DNA of 64,000 nt from Flavobacterium arcticum (GTDB taxonomy: Bacteria; Bacteroidota; Bacteroidia; Flavobacteriales; Flavobacteriaceae): assembly GCF_003344925.1 (NCBI RefSeq), contig NZ_CP031188.1, positions 2,857,001 to 2,921,000 of the forward strand, given 5' to 3'. Below the pieces are notes generated by a model. It made no database searches. It was not told the origin of the DNA and saw only the letters and a program-made list of their open reading frames with translations. This document shows positions 15,642 through 25,819 of this stretch, piece after piece. Position numbers and translations under genes: made by a program. Each line of letters begins with the position of its first letter. The stretch's first letter is position 1.

Positions 15642-17948
15642 ATGAAAATACGGTTACTACATTATACTGCCATATTATTGACGCTAATAACAACATCAGC
15701 ATCAGCACAATACATACAGGTAAACGATACTTATACCGCACAACAACTGGTTGAAGATGTTTTAGTAAACAGTCCATGCGCCTCAGTTTCTAACTTTTCA
15801 GTTCTGGGCGGTAATTTCGACTCAGGAGCCCAAAGTTATGGCTATTTTACGGCAACTGGTACATCTTTCCCTTTTCAAAATGGTATTGTATTAAGTACAG
15901 GAAGTGCAGTTGCTGCACAAGGTCCTAATACATCATTATTAGACGATGGCGCAGGTATGAGTTGGCCAGGCGACCAAGACTTAGGTCAGGCGCTTGGCAT
16001 AAATAATTCAGTTAACAGTACTATACTAGAGTTTGATTTTATTCCGCTAGGTAACAAGATTAGTTTCGATTATATGTTATCATCAGAAGAATATCATGAT
16101 ACTGCACCATGCAGTTATTCTGATGGTTTTGCTTTCCTACTAAAAGAGGCAAATACTGATAACCCATATCAAAATTTAGCTGTCGTACCCAATACTGATA
16201 TTCCTGTAAAAGTAACCTCTGTACACCCTGACATACCAGGAGCCTGTGGTCCACAAAATGAAGAATATTTTGATGCATTTAATGGTAATGAGCACCCTAC
16301 CAACTTTAATGGGCAAACTAAAGTAATGCAAGCACAGGCAAATGTAACCCCTGGCACGCTTTATCATATTAAATTAGTTATTGCCGATGAAGGTAACTAC
16401 CGATATGATTCGGCAATATTTATAGGTGGTGGTAGTTTTGAAGTTATTACAGAGCTTGGCCCAGATAGATTATTAGCAAGAGATAATCCTGTTTGCGAAG
16501 GCAATACCCTCACACTAGATGCTACTTTCGATACTGCTATAGGGTATCAATGGTATAAAAATGATATTGCACTTACAGACGAAACCAACCCTACTTACAC
16601 AGTAACTTCGGCAGGGGTATATAGTGTATCAGTACAGCTAACAACAGGGTGTGCGTCTGATGGAGAAATAACTATAGAATATGCTACTAACCCCGAAAGT
16701 GTAACCCGAACACTTATACAGTGTGACGATAATAATGACGGGCTTACAACTTTTAACATAGAACTAGCTACACCACTTGTTACCAATGATAATACTGATT
16801 TATGGGTAAATTATTATGAAAGCTATGATAATGCCGAAAATGGTATTGATGTTATAACAAGTACAACATCTTATCAAAACACTACGCCTAACCAAGAGTT
16901 ATATGCAAGGGTCCAAAACCAATATGGGTGTCATAGTATTAGTATTATAACACTTGCAACATCTGTAAACGGTATTACTAACCCTACCCCTATTGCCAGT
17001 TGTGATGAAGATGATACTGATGATGGCTTTTTTGAATTAGACTTAAATCAAAGAAATGACGAAATATTACAAGGACTTCCAGATGATTTAGAGTTATTAT
17101 ATTATCTCACTGTTGAAGATGCTTTAGAAGCCGTAAACCCAATACCTAACCCTGAAAGTTTTACTAATACAGTTTCAGGAGGGCAAACGGTATATGCCCG
17201 TATTTATAATGGTAGTGAGTGTTACGGCATTGCCGAACTGGAACTCATCATATATACATTTGGAGAAAGTTTTGCTACCGAAGACGTTTATATTTGTGAT
17301 GATACACCACTTATACTTAACCCTGGCAGTCAATATACATCTTATAAATGGGACACCACTCCTGAGCAATCAACGCAAACAATAACAGTAACCGAACCCG
17401 GAATTTATACTGTTACTGTTACCAATAATTTTGGTTGCGAAGCAAGTAAAACCTATACGGTATTACAGTCGGGTATTGCAATAAATGCTACTATAGTTAT
17501 TCATGATTTTAGAGGAAAAAAGAACTCAATAACCATTACCCCTTTAGGATTGGGAGATTATGAATATTCGCTTGATGGTTTAACGTATCAAGATTCTCAA
17601 TATTTTGAAGGATTAACATCTGGTGAATATACTATATATATAAAAGATAAAAACGGTTGTAACCCTGTATATACAGATACTATTTTTGTACTCGACTATC
17701 CGAAATTCTTCACCCCAAATGGTGATGGTGAAAATGACACATGGCGAATTCCTTACATGACTAACAGACCCGAAATAAAAGTTACTATTTTTGACCGATT
17801 CGGGAAAGTAATATCTGGTTTTACAGGAAATAGCATCGGATGGGATGGGAGTTTAAATGGTCAAAAATTACCCGCTACTGATTACTGGTTTATAATAACA
17901 CTTGAAAATGGAAGAATAGTAAGGGGACACTTTGCCCTAATGCGTTAA
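15642..17948 (+). CDS. Choice-of-anchor L surface protein with T9SS type B sorting domain
   Basis: A signal peptide (ending SASAQ, about residue 23) leads into a choice-of-anchor L domain, recognised by YTAQQLVEDVLVNSPCA, GIVLSTG, and LEFDFIP with SSEEYHD (about residues 25-270). An Ig-like piece follows (WYKNDIALTDETNPTYTV). Then come two roughly 95-residue modules beginning QCDDNNDG and SCDEDDTDDG, and a second Ig-like unit (YKWDTTPEQSTQTITV). The end is a gliding-motility-associated type B T9SS tail (YPKFFTPNGDGENDTW, then LPATDYWF). The protein should cross the outer membrane by T9SS and act as a surface adhesin-like or matrix protein. It is the first of three related genes in tandem. Confidence 0.85.
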   Translation: MKIRLLHYTAILLTLITTSASAQYIQVNDTYTAQQLVEDVLVNSPCASVSNFSVLGGNFDSGAQSYGYFTATGTSFPFQNGIVLSTGSAVAAQGPNTSLLDDGAGMSWPGDQDLGQALGINNSVNSTILEFDFIPLGNKISFDYMLSSEEYHDTAPCSYSDGFAFLLKEANTDNPYQNLAVVPNTDIPVKVTSVHPDIPGACGPQNEEYFDAFNGNEHPTNFNGQTKVMQAQANVTPGTLYHIKLVIADEGNYRYDSAIFIGGGSFEVITELGPDRLLARDNPVCEGNTLTLDATFDTAIGYQWYKNDIALTDETNPTYTVTSAGVYSVSVQLTTGCASDGEITIEYATNPESVTRTLIQCDDNNDGLTTFNIELATPLVTNDNTDLWVNYYESYDNAENGIDVITSTTSYQNTTPNQELYARVQNQYGCHSISIITLATSVNGITNPTPIASCDEDDTDDGFFELDLNQRNDEILQGLPDDLELLYYLTVEDALEAVNPIPNPESFTNTVSGGQTVYARIYNGSECYGIAELELIIYTFGESFATEDVYICDDTPLILNPGSQYTSYKWDTTPEQSTQTITVTEPGIYTVTVTNNFGCEASKTYTVLQSGIAINATIVIHDFRGKKNSITITPLGLGDYEYSLDGLTYQDSQYFEGLTSGEYTIYIKDKNGCNPVYTDTIFVLDYPKFFTPNGDGENDTWRIPYMTNRPEIKVTIFDRFGKVISGFTGNSIGWDGSLNGQKLPATDYWFIITLENGRIVRGHFALMR

Positions 17949-17986
17949 TTTTTATATATTTATAAAAAAATTAACGCTATCTCTTC

Positions 17987-20900
17987 GTGAAAAATATTTT
18001 TAGGGTACTATTACTACTCATTTTATATACAACAGGACTTTACGCGCAAAGCGACTGTCCTGATGCTATTGTGGTATGTGGTAACCACGATTACTACGGG
18101 CTCGATGCAACAGGTGTTGGTGTACAGGAACTGGGCGAAAATGCCTGTTCTAGCATAGAACACAATAGCATATGGCTTAAAATAATGATTAAAGAAGGTG
18201 GTACACTCGGTTTTACTATTTTTCCCGAAGAGATAGACGACCTTGTTGTTGATTTTGATTTTTGGATATTCGGACCTAATGTTACTTGCTATGATTTAGG
18301 TACTACAATACGCTGTTCTACCACCAACCCATTAGCAGCAGTGTTGGATTATAATACTACAGGAATGAATGATACACAAACTGATGTATCTGAAGGACCA
18401 GGAATGGATGGAAATTCATTTATTCAATGGATGGAAGTAGAAGATGGCGATATTTATTACCTAATTATAGACAGACCACATGGTGCTTCTAACTTTTCTT
18501 TAGAGTGGACAGGTTCAGCTACTTTTCATGATACCCCTGTTTTTAACAACCCTAACAATATACCCCTAGACATTGTGCAGTGTGATGATGATGGAGTTAA
18601 CGATGAAACAACCACATTTGACCTGACAGTATATGCTGATATGTTTATTGATGATCAAACGGGGGTAGCTCTAACCTACCACTTAAGTGAAAATGATATG
18701 GTTACCGGAGAAAACCCAATGGAGTCGCCCGAAGTTTTTGTTAACGAAACCAATCCGCAAACCATATACCTAAAAATGACCGATGTAGTAACAGGTTGCT
18801 ATTCTAACGAAACTTTTACAATATCTCTCCCACCTAGTATTGGTATACCTCAAGATATCATTATTTGTGATAATAGTAGCGGCATTGCCGAATTTGATTT
18901 ATCCGTTAACGAGGCAGTCATAGCTAACGGAAATACAAATGCAGTTGTAACTTATTATACATCAGAAGAAGATGCTCAAAATGCAATAGGTGCTATAGAA
19001 CTACCATATCAAAACCAGTTTGCTTACCAAAGCGAACAGATATGGGTAAGAATTGAAGATGAACAAGAAGGGTGTATTGACTTTACCTCTTTTATAATAA
19101 ATGTAGCTCCCATACCCCTTTTTAACGTTCCAGATGATACTCTACCAAATATTACACTTTGTGATAATGACGGTATTCCTGATGGCTCTGTAGAATTTGA
19201 CCTTACCATTAATGAAACGCTATTAAAAGGAGATCAAGAAGATATAATATTTACTTACTATGAAGATATAGCAGCAGGTGAACCTGAATTAAACCCAATC
19301 GCTTTTCCTGAAAGTTATTCTAATGTGCCCAATCCGCAAATTATTCATGTAAAAATAGAAAACGCTATTACAGGATGTTATACTATGGGTACCTTTATGC
19401 TTAATGTAACACCTGGAGCAGGAATACCTGAAGAGTTATTTATTTGTGATGACGATGATGGTATCGCAACATTTGATCTATCGACTAATACAGGTCTCAT
19501 TGCTAATGGTAATACCGATGCTGTAGTAACCTACTACCCTACCCAACAAGATGCCGAAGATGAGGAAAATGAACTAGATATACTTTATGAGAACGAAACA
19601 CCCTATACAAGTGAGATAATATGGGCAAGACTTGATAAAACAGAAGAAGAGTGTGTTGATTATACCAGTTTTACTATAACAGTAATAACACCACCCGAAT
19701 TTGTAGCAATAGATAATATACCACCTGATATTACATTATGTGACAATGATGGAGTTGATGATGAGCTTGTTATTTTTAACCTTACAGTAAATGAAGCTAT
19801 GCTACAAGGCACACAACAAAATGTAGTATTTACTTATTATGAAGATAATAATGGAATACCCGCAACTACACCAATAGCGACACCAGAGATGTATGCTAAT
19901 AACATAAACCCCCAAGTAATTCATATTACTATCACTAATACATTGGCAGAATGCTCTACAAGTAGTAGCTTTAATCTTATTGTTATACCGGGTGCAGGAA
20001 CTCCAGATGATTTATATTTATGCGATAATGACGGTATAGCTGAATTTGATTTATCTATTAACAACGATGCTGTCGCTAACGGAAATGATAATGCAGTTAT
20101 TAGTTATTACACTACCGAAGAAGATGCTCTAAATGGTGCAAATGCTATTGGAGAATTATATGAAAACACATTACCTTATGAGAACGAACAACTATGGGCA
20201 CGTAGTGATGTATTAAATGGAAATTGTTTTGATATAGCATCTTTTACTATACATGTAACGCCAGCTCCTACAATAAATAATCCTGATGGTATTGATATAA
20301 ACCTTACTAAGTGCGACGATGATGGTATTGATGATGCAGCCACAATATTTAACCTTACAGAGTATAGTGAAATATTTATTGGGAATCAAACTGATATAGA
20401 AATTACATATCATTTAACACCCGAAGATATGGCTAGTGGTGAGAATACCATTGCTAATCCCGAAACTTTTACAAATACAACAAACCCACAAACTATATAC
20501 ATACGTCTTACTAACACTATGGCTGATTGTTATACTGGTGATAGTTTTTCTATAAACATAGACTATACATTACCTACAGGTGAACCACAAGATTTATTAC
20601 TTTGTGACTTTGAAGAAGATGGTTTTCAACTTTTTGATTTAGCAGAGAACTCTTATTTAATAAGTAACGGAAATTCTGACACCGTTGTTACCTATTATAC
20701 AAGTCAAGAAGATGCTGAAAATGACATAAACCCGATTAATAGATTTTATACAAATACAACACCATATATCAACCAAACCATATGGGCAAGACTCGAAAAT
20801 ACTTCGGGCTGTTTTGGTTACGGAGTAACATATTTTACTATTGGTATACTTCCCTTACCTGAAATAGATTATACATTAAATATTGTTGATTTTACCACTT

Positions 20901-21331
20901 CGGTTAACGCAATTACAGTTATAATAAACGAAAATCCTGAAGCCTATGAGTTTTCGATGAACGGGCAAATTTTTACAGATGTTCCTACTTTTAATAATTT
21001 AATACCTGGTTTGTACACTATTTATATACGATCTAAAGATAATTGTAAAACCATAGAACTTGAAGTCCCTATATTGAACTATCCTAAATACTTTACTCCA
21101 AATGGAGATGGTACAAATGAAGTATGGAATGTAAGTTTCTTATACTTTTTTCCAGATGCAAGAGTAACTATTTTTGATCGCTATGGTAAAATGGTTAAAA
21201 GTTATTTAGGCAAGCAAAAAGGATGGGATGGTACATATAATGGTCATAACTTACCTGCTACAGATTATTGGTTTAAACTAGAGTTTAATAACGGACGAGT
21301 TATTAAAAGCCATTTTTCACTTTTAAGGTAA
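17987..21331 (+). CDS. Giant repeat surface protein with T9SS type B sorting domain
   Basis: This 1114-residue protein starts with GTG (17987) and a signal peptide ending LYAQ. Residues 20-190 form a beta-rich domain with paired cysteines (CPDAIVVCGNHDYYG). Eight modules of 93-98 residues follow, each opening with a C-D-x-D-x-G element at residues 199, 294, 392, 487, 585, 679, 776 and 873 and ending near a second cysteine. Odd modules carry NPQ-x-I and even modules carry PY-x-x-x-x-IWAR, so the real unit is a pair, repeated four times. A type B T9SS tail ends the chain (YPKYFTPNGDGTNEVW, LPATDYWFKLEF). Probably an adhesive stalk on the cell surface. The aspartate-rich openings could bind calcium, which is inference. 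Confidence 0.85.
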   Translation: MKNIFRVLLLLILYTTGLYAQSDCPDAIVVCGNHDYYGLDATGVGVQELGENACSSIEHNSIWLKIMIKEGGTLGFTIFPEEIDDLVVDFDFWIFGPNVTCYDLGTTIRCSTTNPLAAVLDYNTTGMNDTQTDVSEGPGMDGNSFIQWMEVEDGDIYYLIIDRPHGASNFSLEWTGSATFHDTPVFNNPNNIPLDIVQCDDDGVNDETTTFDLTVYADMFIDDQTGVALTYHLSENDMVTGENPMESPEVFVNETNPQTIYLKMTDVVTGCYSNETFTISLPPSIGIPQDIIICDNSSGIAEFDLSVNEAVIANGNTNAVVTYYTSEEDAQNAIGAIELPYQNQFAYQSEQIWVRIEDEQEGCIDFTSFIINVAPIPLFNVPDDTLPNITLCDNDGIPDGSVEFDLTINETLLKGDQEDIIFTYYEDIAAGEPELNPIAFPESYSNVPNPQIIHVKIENAITGCYTMGTFMLNVTPGAGIPEELFICDDDDGIATFDLSTNTGLIANGNTDAVVTYYPTQQDAEDEENELDILYENETPYTSEIIWARLDKTEEECVDYTSFTITVITPPEFVAIDNIPPDITLCDNDGVDDELVIFNLTVNEAMLQGTQQNVVFTYYEDNNGIPATTPIATPEMYANNINPQVIHITITNTLAECSTSSSFNLIVIPGAGTPDDLYLCDNDGIAEFDLSINNDAVANGNDNAVISYYTTEEDALNGANAIGELYENTLPYENEQLWARSDVLNGNCFDIASFTIHVTPAPTINNPDGIDINLTKCDDDGIDDAATIFNLTEYSEIFIGNQTDIEITYHLTPEDMASGENTIANPETFTNTTNPQTIYIRLTNTMADCYTGDSFSINIDYTLPTGEPQDLLLCDFEEDGFQLFDLAENSYLISNGNSDTVVTYYTSQEDAENDINPINRFYTNTTPYINQTIWARLENTSGCFGYGVTYFTIGILPLPEIDYTLNIVDFTTSVNAITVIINENPEAYEFSMNGQIFTDVPTFNNLIPGLYTIYIRSKDNCKTIELEVPILNYPKYFTPNGDGTNEVWNVSFLYFFPDARVTIFDRYGKMVKSYLGKQKGWDGTYNGHNLPATDYWFKLEFNNGRVIKSHFSLLR
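18581..20840 (+). repeat. Four A/B module pairs coding for alternating two-cysteine repeats
   Basis: Eight tandem coding modules start at 18581, 18866, 19160, 19445, 19739, 20021, 20312 and 20603. A and B types alternate with spacings of 279 to 294 bp. At the DNA level the copies are diverged, so this is an old duplication and not a recent slippage repeat. Confidence 0.8.
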
Positions 21332-21410
21332 ATTCTAAATCATTAGCGTAGAATACTAATTCAAAACTAACAATTAACGCTTTAGCAAATATTTTATAAC
21401 TACAATTTGT

Positions 21411-21418
21411 TAATTTTG
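21411..21418 (+). promoter_or_regulatory. -7 promoter box of the third T9SS-B gene
   Basis: TAATTTTG fits TAnnTTTG and ends 18 nt before the ATG at 21437. It overlaps the start of the longer reading frame and so supports the shorter protein. Confidence 0.5.
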
Positions 21419-21436
21419 GAGTCCCAACTTTTTCTT

Positions 21437-24400
21437 ATGAAGTATTTTACTGTTTTTTTATTGCTTTTCTTCTCATTTTCATCCTTAGCACAAGGTGAGG
21501 CTAACAACTGGTTTTTTGGCAACAATGCTGGTATAGAGTTTCTTGAAAACGGTACTGTGGTACCGCTTGCAGGTAGTGCTATGACCACTAATGAAGGCTG
21601 CAGCACACTATCAGACCCATTAGGTAACCTATTGTTTTACACCGATGGGCGTAATGTATGGGATAAGAACCATGTGTTAATGCCAAATGGTAATTATGCT
21701 GCTGGAACAGGGCTTAATGGCGACCCTTCAAGCACACAGTCTGGTATTATAGTTCCTAAAAAAGGAGACCCTAACATTTACTATATTTTTACTGTAGATG
21801 AGCCACATCATCAGAATGCGGACAGCTATCCTGACCAGTTTACAGATACTTATATAGAAAATGGTGGAGCTACAGGAACAATACCTAACGATGACGATGG
21901 TTTTAATAATGGATTTAATTATTCTATTGTAGATTTATCTGTTACAGGAACTAATGGTAGTATTGGCGATGTTACAACCCGCAATGTCCATTTAGTAACC
22001 TATGACGCTGACGATTCAGAACAAATTAAATATCAATGCTCTGAAAAAATTACAGCCGTAAAAAATGCATCAGCAACAGGATTTTGGGTTCTTACACAGT
22101 TTGTAGATAAATTTTATGCTTTTGAGGTAACGAGTACAGGTGTAAACGAAATACCTATAGTTACACAAATAGAACCTTTAATTATTACTAATGGTTATAG
22201 AAGAAATGCCATTGGTTACCTTAAAGCATCACCCGACAGTCAGAAACTAGCTATTGTGCATCAGCAAAACGGTACTGTACAGGGGCAAGCTATTGGAAAT
22301 GGCTCAGTATATCTTTATGATTTTGATAACGCTACAGGAATAGTATCAAATCCTATACTTATAAAAGATAATATTAATCCATATGGAATAGAGTTTTCGG
22401 CAGAAACTAAGAAGCTATATTTTACTGATAGTAGCGGAAATAATTCAGAGCTACATCAATTTGATCTTGAAGCAGATGACATACCTGCCTCTGAAATTAT
22501 TATTGCAACTTTATCAGGCACTTCTACCGCTTTGCAATTAGGACCAAATGCAAAAATATATCGCTCTACATTTGGCAATACTCTTGATGTAATTAACGAT
22601 CCTGATGCAGACGGTTTAGACTGTAATTTTCAGGCAAACGGTGTTACGCTAACCACAAGTATGCAGGCACGGTTTGGCTTACCTCCGTTTATAACATCTT
22701 TACTCTCGGCAAATATTGTAGCTACTAATAATTGCGAAGGCGAAGCTACACAATTTGAGCTTAATGTAAATTTAGAATTTGATTCGGTAGAATGGGATTT
22801 TGGCGATGGTACTGCTACATCAGATGTTGTGAACCCTACTCACCTTTATGAAAATACAGGTACTTATAATGTAGTTGTAACTATCACAAAAGAAGATGAT
22901 ATAACTATAGTAAGTAAAGATATAATTGTTCATACTGTACCCATTGCTAATACTGCACTTACCTTAACAGAATGCGACCCTGACAATAATGGTGTAACTA
23001 CTTTTAACCTTACCGATAATAACAATGACATTCTTGGTGCGCAAAACCCTACAGGATATGACGTAAGGTATTTTGAAACGCAAGAAGATGCCGACGCTAA
23101 TACTGCGGCAATAAATGCTGCATCTTACACGAATACTTCAAATCCGCAAACACTATATGTAAGAGTACAAAATAGGAATAACACAAGCTGTTATGACACT
23201 ACATCATTTGAAATAAATGTAACTAACACTCCTGCTTTTAATGATAGTAGTTATAGTATATGTGATGATGCCACTGATGGTGATGATACTAACGGACAGG
23301 CAACTTTTAACCTTGCCGAGGTTACAGCAGCATTAGTGCAGGATACTGATAACTTTACTACTGTTTACTACACAACACAAGCAAATGCCGAAGCAGAAAC
23401 AGCACCACTACCACAAAGCTTATATAACACCACTGCAAACGAACAAATTATTTATGCACGTGTGGTAAACAATACTTTTGCCGAGTGTTTTGCAATAGAA
23501 CCTATTACATTAATAGTTAACCCATTACCTTCTATTATAAATAATGTAGCACTAATACAATGTGACTTAGGGATAAATCCTGATGGTATTACCCAATTTA
23601 ATTTAGAAGAGGCTAACAACTTCTTTACTGCTGGCGATACTAATCTTGTAGTAACCTATTATGTTAATGATGCTAATGCTACTGCCGATACAAATAATAT
23701 TACAGGAGCATATACTAATACAGAAAATCCGCAAACAATTACTGCTAAAATAACCAATACAGTAACAGGTTGCTCTAGGGTACTACCTTTAATATTACAA
23801 GTCAATATTAATACAACTCCGCCTATTGTTTTAGATAATTGTGATGATGATGGCACTGAAGATGGTTTGCACGCTTTTAACCTTAGCGATGCAGGAGTAG
23901 AAAATGATACTGACGTAATACTATATTATGCCAATGCTACTGATGCACTGTTAGAACAAAACCCTATAAGTAGTGAGTATAGCAACACAACACCTTATGA
24001 GCAAAGTGTATATGCCCGTATAGAGAATAATAACGATTGTACACTGTTACAAGAAATTCAGCTTGTAGTATATGCCCTGCCTGATATTGCCATTGAAGAT
24101 GAAGCTATAGTATGCAACAACACACAAGACTATATACTGCTTACTAGCGGGGTAACAGGTAATCCGCCAGGATTTAGTTACTTATGGTCTACAGGAGCGA
24201 CAACGAGGTCTATACAGGTCAATGAAGCAGGTATTTATACCGTAATGGTAACTAATATAAATGGTTGCGGAAAATTACGTACTATTACCGTAACACCATC
24301 TGATGTGGCAATTATAGATGATATTATTGTTACAGATCTTGTAGACAATAATACAGTAACTGTATTGGCTTCGCCTACAGGTGGAGTAAACACTACATAT

Positions 24401-24796
24401 CTATACAGTATTGACTTACCTAATGGTCCATTTGTAGCATCAAACTTTTTTGAGGATGTAGAACCTGGACTACATACTGTATATGTATATGATACTAATG
24501 GTTGTGGTATAGTAGAACAAGACATATCAGTACTAGCTATTCCTAAATTTTTTACTCCTAATGGTGATGGTGTAAACGAAACTTGGCAAATAATAGGTAT
24601 TAGTGCCGAAATTTATGCGAAAAGTCGTGTTTATATTCTTGACCGGTATGGTAAATTTTTGGCGGGTGTAAACCCAAAAGGACTTGGCTGGGATGGTATT
24701 TATAATGGACGAAAACTACCCGCTACTGACTATTGGTATATTATTAGCCTAGAAGATGGAAGAACGGTAAAAGGACATTTTAGTTTGGTGAGATAG
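21437..24796 (+). CDS. Propeller/PKD surface protein with T9SS type B sorting domain
   Basis: The start is ATG 21437, giving signal peptide MKYFTVFLLLFFSFSSLAQ. An in-frame TTG at 21407 is rejected because it precedes the likely promoter box. Residues 20-420 look like a beta-propeller of the kind that begins NWFFGNNAGIEF and includes GNLLFYTDGRNVWD and IYYIFTVDEP. A PKD domain follows (VEWDFGDGTATSD, about residue 455), then four of the two-cysteine modules (opening ECDPDNNG, CDDATDGDD, QCDLGINPDG and NCDDDG). An Ig-like unit (YLWSTGATT) and a type B T9SS tail (IPKFFTPNGDGVNETW, LPATDYWYII) end the protein. It shares the modular family of the two genes before it and is probably displayed on the same surface. 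Confidence 0.85.
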   Translation: MKYFTVFLLLFFSFSSLAQGEANNWFFGNNAGIEFLENGTVVPLAGSAMTTNEGCSTLSDPLGNLLFYTDGRNVWDKNHVLMPNGNYAAGTGLNGDPSSTQSGIIVPKKGDPNIYYIFTVDEPHHQNADSYPDQFTDTYIENGGATGTIPNDDDGFNNGFNYSIVDLSVTGTNGSIGDVTTRNVHLVTYDADDSEQIKYQCSEKITAVKNASATGFWVLTQFVDKFYAFEVTSTGVNEIPIVTQIEPLIITNGYRRNAIGYLKASPDSQKLAIVHQQNGTVQGQAIGNGSVYLYDFDNATGIVSNPILIKDNINPYGIEFSAETKKLYFTDSSGNNSELHQFDLEADDIPASEIIIATLSGTSTALQLGPNAKIYRSTFGNTLDVINDPDADGLDCNFQANGVTLTTSMQARFGLPPFITSLLSANIVATNNCEGEATQFELNVNLEFDSVEWDFGDGTATSDVVNPTHLYENTGTYNVVVTITKEDDITIVSKDIIVHTVPIANTALTLTECDPDNNGVTTFNLTDNNNDILGAQNPTGYDVRYFETQEDADANTAAINAASYTNTSNPQTLYVRVQNRNNTSCYDTTSFEINVTNTPAFNDSSYSICDDATDGDDTNGQATFNLAEVTAALVQDTDNFTTVYYTTQANAEAETAPLPQSLYNTTANEQIIYARVVNNTFAECFAIEPITLIVNPLPSIINNVALIQCDLGINPDGITQFNLEEANNFFTAGDTNLVVTYYVNDANATADTNNITGAYTNTENPQTITAKITNTVTGCSRVLPLILQVNINTTPPIVLDNCDDDGTEDGLHAFNLSDAGVENDTDVILYYANATDALLEQNPISSEYSNTTPYEQSVYARIENNNDCTLLQEIQLVVYALPDIAIEDEAIVCNNTQDYILLTSGVTGNPPGFSYLWSTGATTRSIQVNEAGIYTVMVTNINGCGKLRTITVTPSDVAIIDDIIVTDLVDNNTVTVLASPTGGVNTTYLYSIDLPNGPFVASNFFEDVEPGLHTVYVYDTNGCGIVEQDISVLAIPKFFTPNGDGVNETWQIIGISAEIYAKSRVYILDRYGKFLAGVNPKGLGWDGIYNGRKLPATDYWYIISLEDGRTVKGHFSLVR

Positions 24797-24837
24797 ATTA
24801 ATTTTTATAAGTTTATCTTAACTAAACAAATTACTTT

Positions 24838-25746
24838 ATGAATATTGAAAAAGAATATCATGAAATAGAAAATGATTACACCGATTTTTTCAAAGAAATA
24901 AAACGTACTATTGAAAAATTGCTCATTGAAAAAAACATACCTATTGCTTTTAATATTTATGGTAGGAAAAAACAATTATCATCAATACAAGAAAAGCTAT
25001 CATCAGGAAGGTTTACAGTTAAAAAGACAATTACTGAAATCAATGATCTAGTTGGATTGAGAATAGTTTTATTATTTCCAGAATATAAAAAAGATATCAT
25101 TGACTTACTATCTAGTGAGTTTGAATTACTTAATAGTAAAGTTCTAAAAGATGAACAAAGTCCTGATAAATTTGGGTACAATTCTACTCATCTAATTTTA
25201 AAAATAAAAGAAGAATGGTTAACAGTTCCTGATTGGAGAAATCATTCAGAAAAAAAAATAGAAGTCCAAATTAGGACATTATCAGAACATATTTGGGCTG
25301 AGATATCTCATACTTTGTTTTATAAAAGGGAGGAAAATATACCAAATATTATTAACAGAGACTTATACAGGGTTTCTGCTCTTTTAGAAGTTGTCGATGA
25401 AAAATTACAAAATATCAAAAGTCAGGTTGAAAAACATTATAATTACATAAAAGAATGTGATTATGAAGAAATTTTAAAACTAGATTTATTTCCTGAAACA
25501 TTTAGGAGAGTCATGCTAAAAAATTCAGAAGGTATATATAATTTGGATAATGATCTAAACAAAGAATTAAGTTCTAAAATTGAAAAAGATTATAACATAC
25601 TAACAACAAATGCTCTAGACGATTTAATTACTGATAAAATTAATCTTGAAAATATCGATAATGATAATTATGTCGATAAAGTACTTAAAATATTAGAAGC
25701 TGACAAGGAAAGAATCAATAATAAACAGCAAGAAAAAGCATCTTAA
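24838..25746 (+). CDS. Stand-alone RelA/SpoT synthetase-domain protein
   Basis: About residues 30-180 form a RelA/SpoT nucleotidyltransferase domain. The synthetase landmarks are present: a basic R-K-K plus K-L loop (residues 43-56), NDLVGLR (Asp70, Arg75), GYNSTH (Tyr114, His118) and EVQIRT followed by EHIWAEISH-x-x-x-YK (Glu142-Arg146). The hydrolase HD domain is absent, so this is a small synthetase, not a long RelA or SpoT. The remaining 120 residues are a helical, acidic extension I cannot name. Such proteins either make (p)ppGpp or, as toxSAS/CapRel-type toxins, modify ATP or tRNA. The gene is isolated and A+T-rich, with no small antitoxin-like ORF beside it. Confidence 0.8.
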   Translation: MNIEKEYHEIENDYTDFFKEIKRTIEKLLIEKNIPIAFNIYGRKKQLSSIQEKLSSGRFTVKKTITEINDLVGLRIVLLFPEYKKDIIDLLSSEFELLNSKVLKDEQSPDKFGYNSTHLILKIKEEWLTVPDWRNHSEKKIEVQIRTLSEHIWAEISHTLFYKREENIPNIINRDLYRVSALLEVVDEKLQNIKSQVEKHYNYIKECDYEEILKLDLFPETFRRVMLKNSEGIYNLDNDLNKELSSKIEKDYNILTTNALDDLITDKINLENIDNDNYVDKVLKILEADKERINNKQQEKAS

Positions 25747-25759
25747 AAATAATCCTATA

Positions 25760-25797
25760 AAAAAATTCCCTTACATAATAATGTAAGGGAATTTTTT
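25760..25797. terminator. Bidirectional terminator between RelA/SpoT gene and typA
   Basis: AAAAAATTCCCTTACAT and ATGTAAGGGAATTTTTT form a perfect 17-bp stem with a 4-nt loop, ending two convergent genes. Confidence 0.87.
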
Positions 25798-25819
25798 ATA
25801 TCAATGCTTGAACTAAAAG

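Noticed and set aside
18581..20840. CRISPR-like or simple tandem repeat
   Set aside because: The repeat is within a coding frame, its units are ~280-295 bp and diverged, and there are no short identical repeats with spacers.
24838..25746. A classical toxin-antitoxin pair with RelA/SpoT domain
   Set aside because: No small adjacent ORF exists, and a bidirectional terminator follows directly. At most a fused antitoxin is possible.
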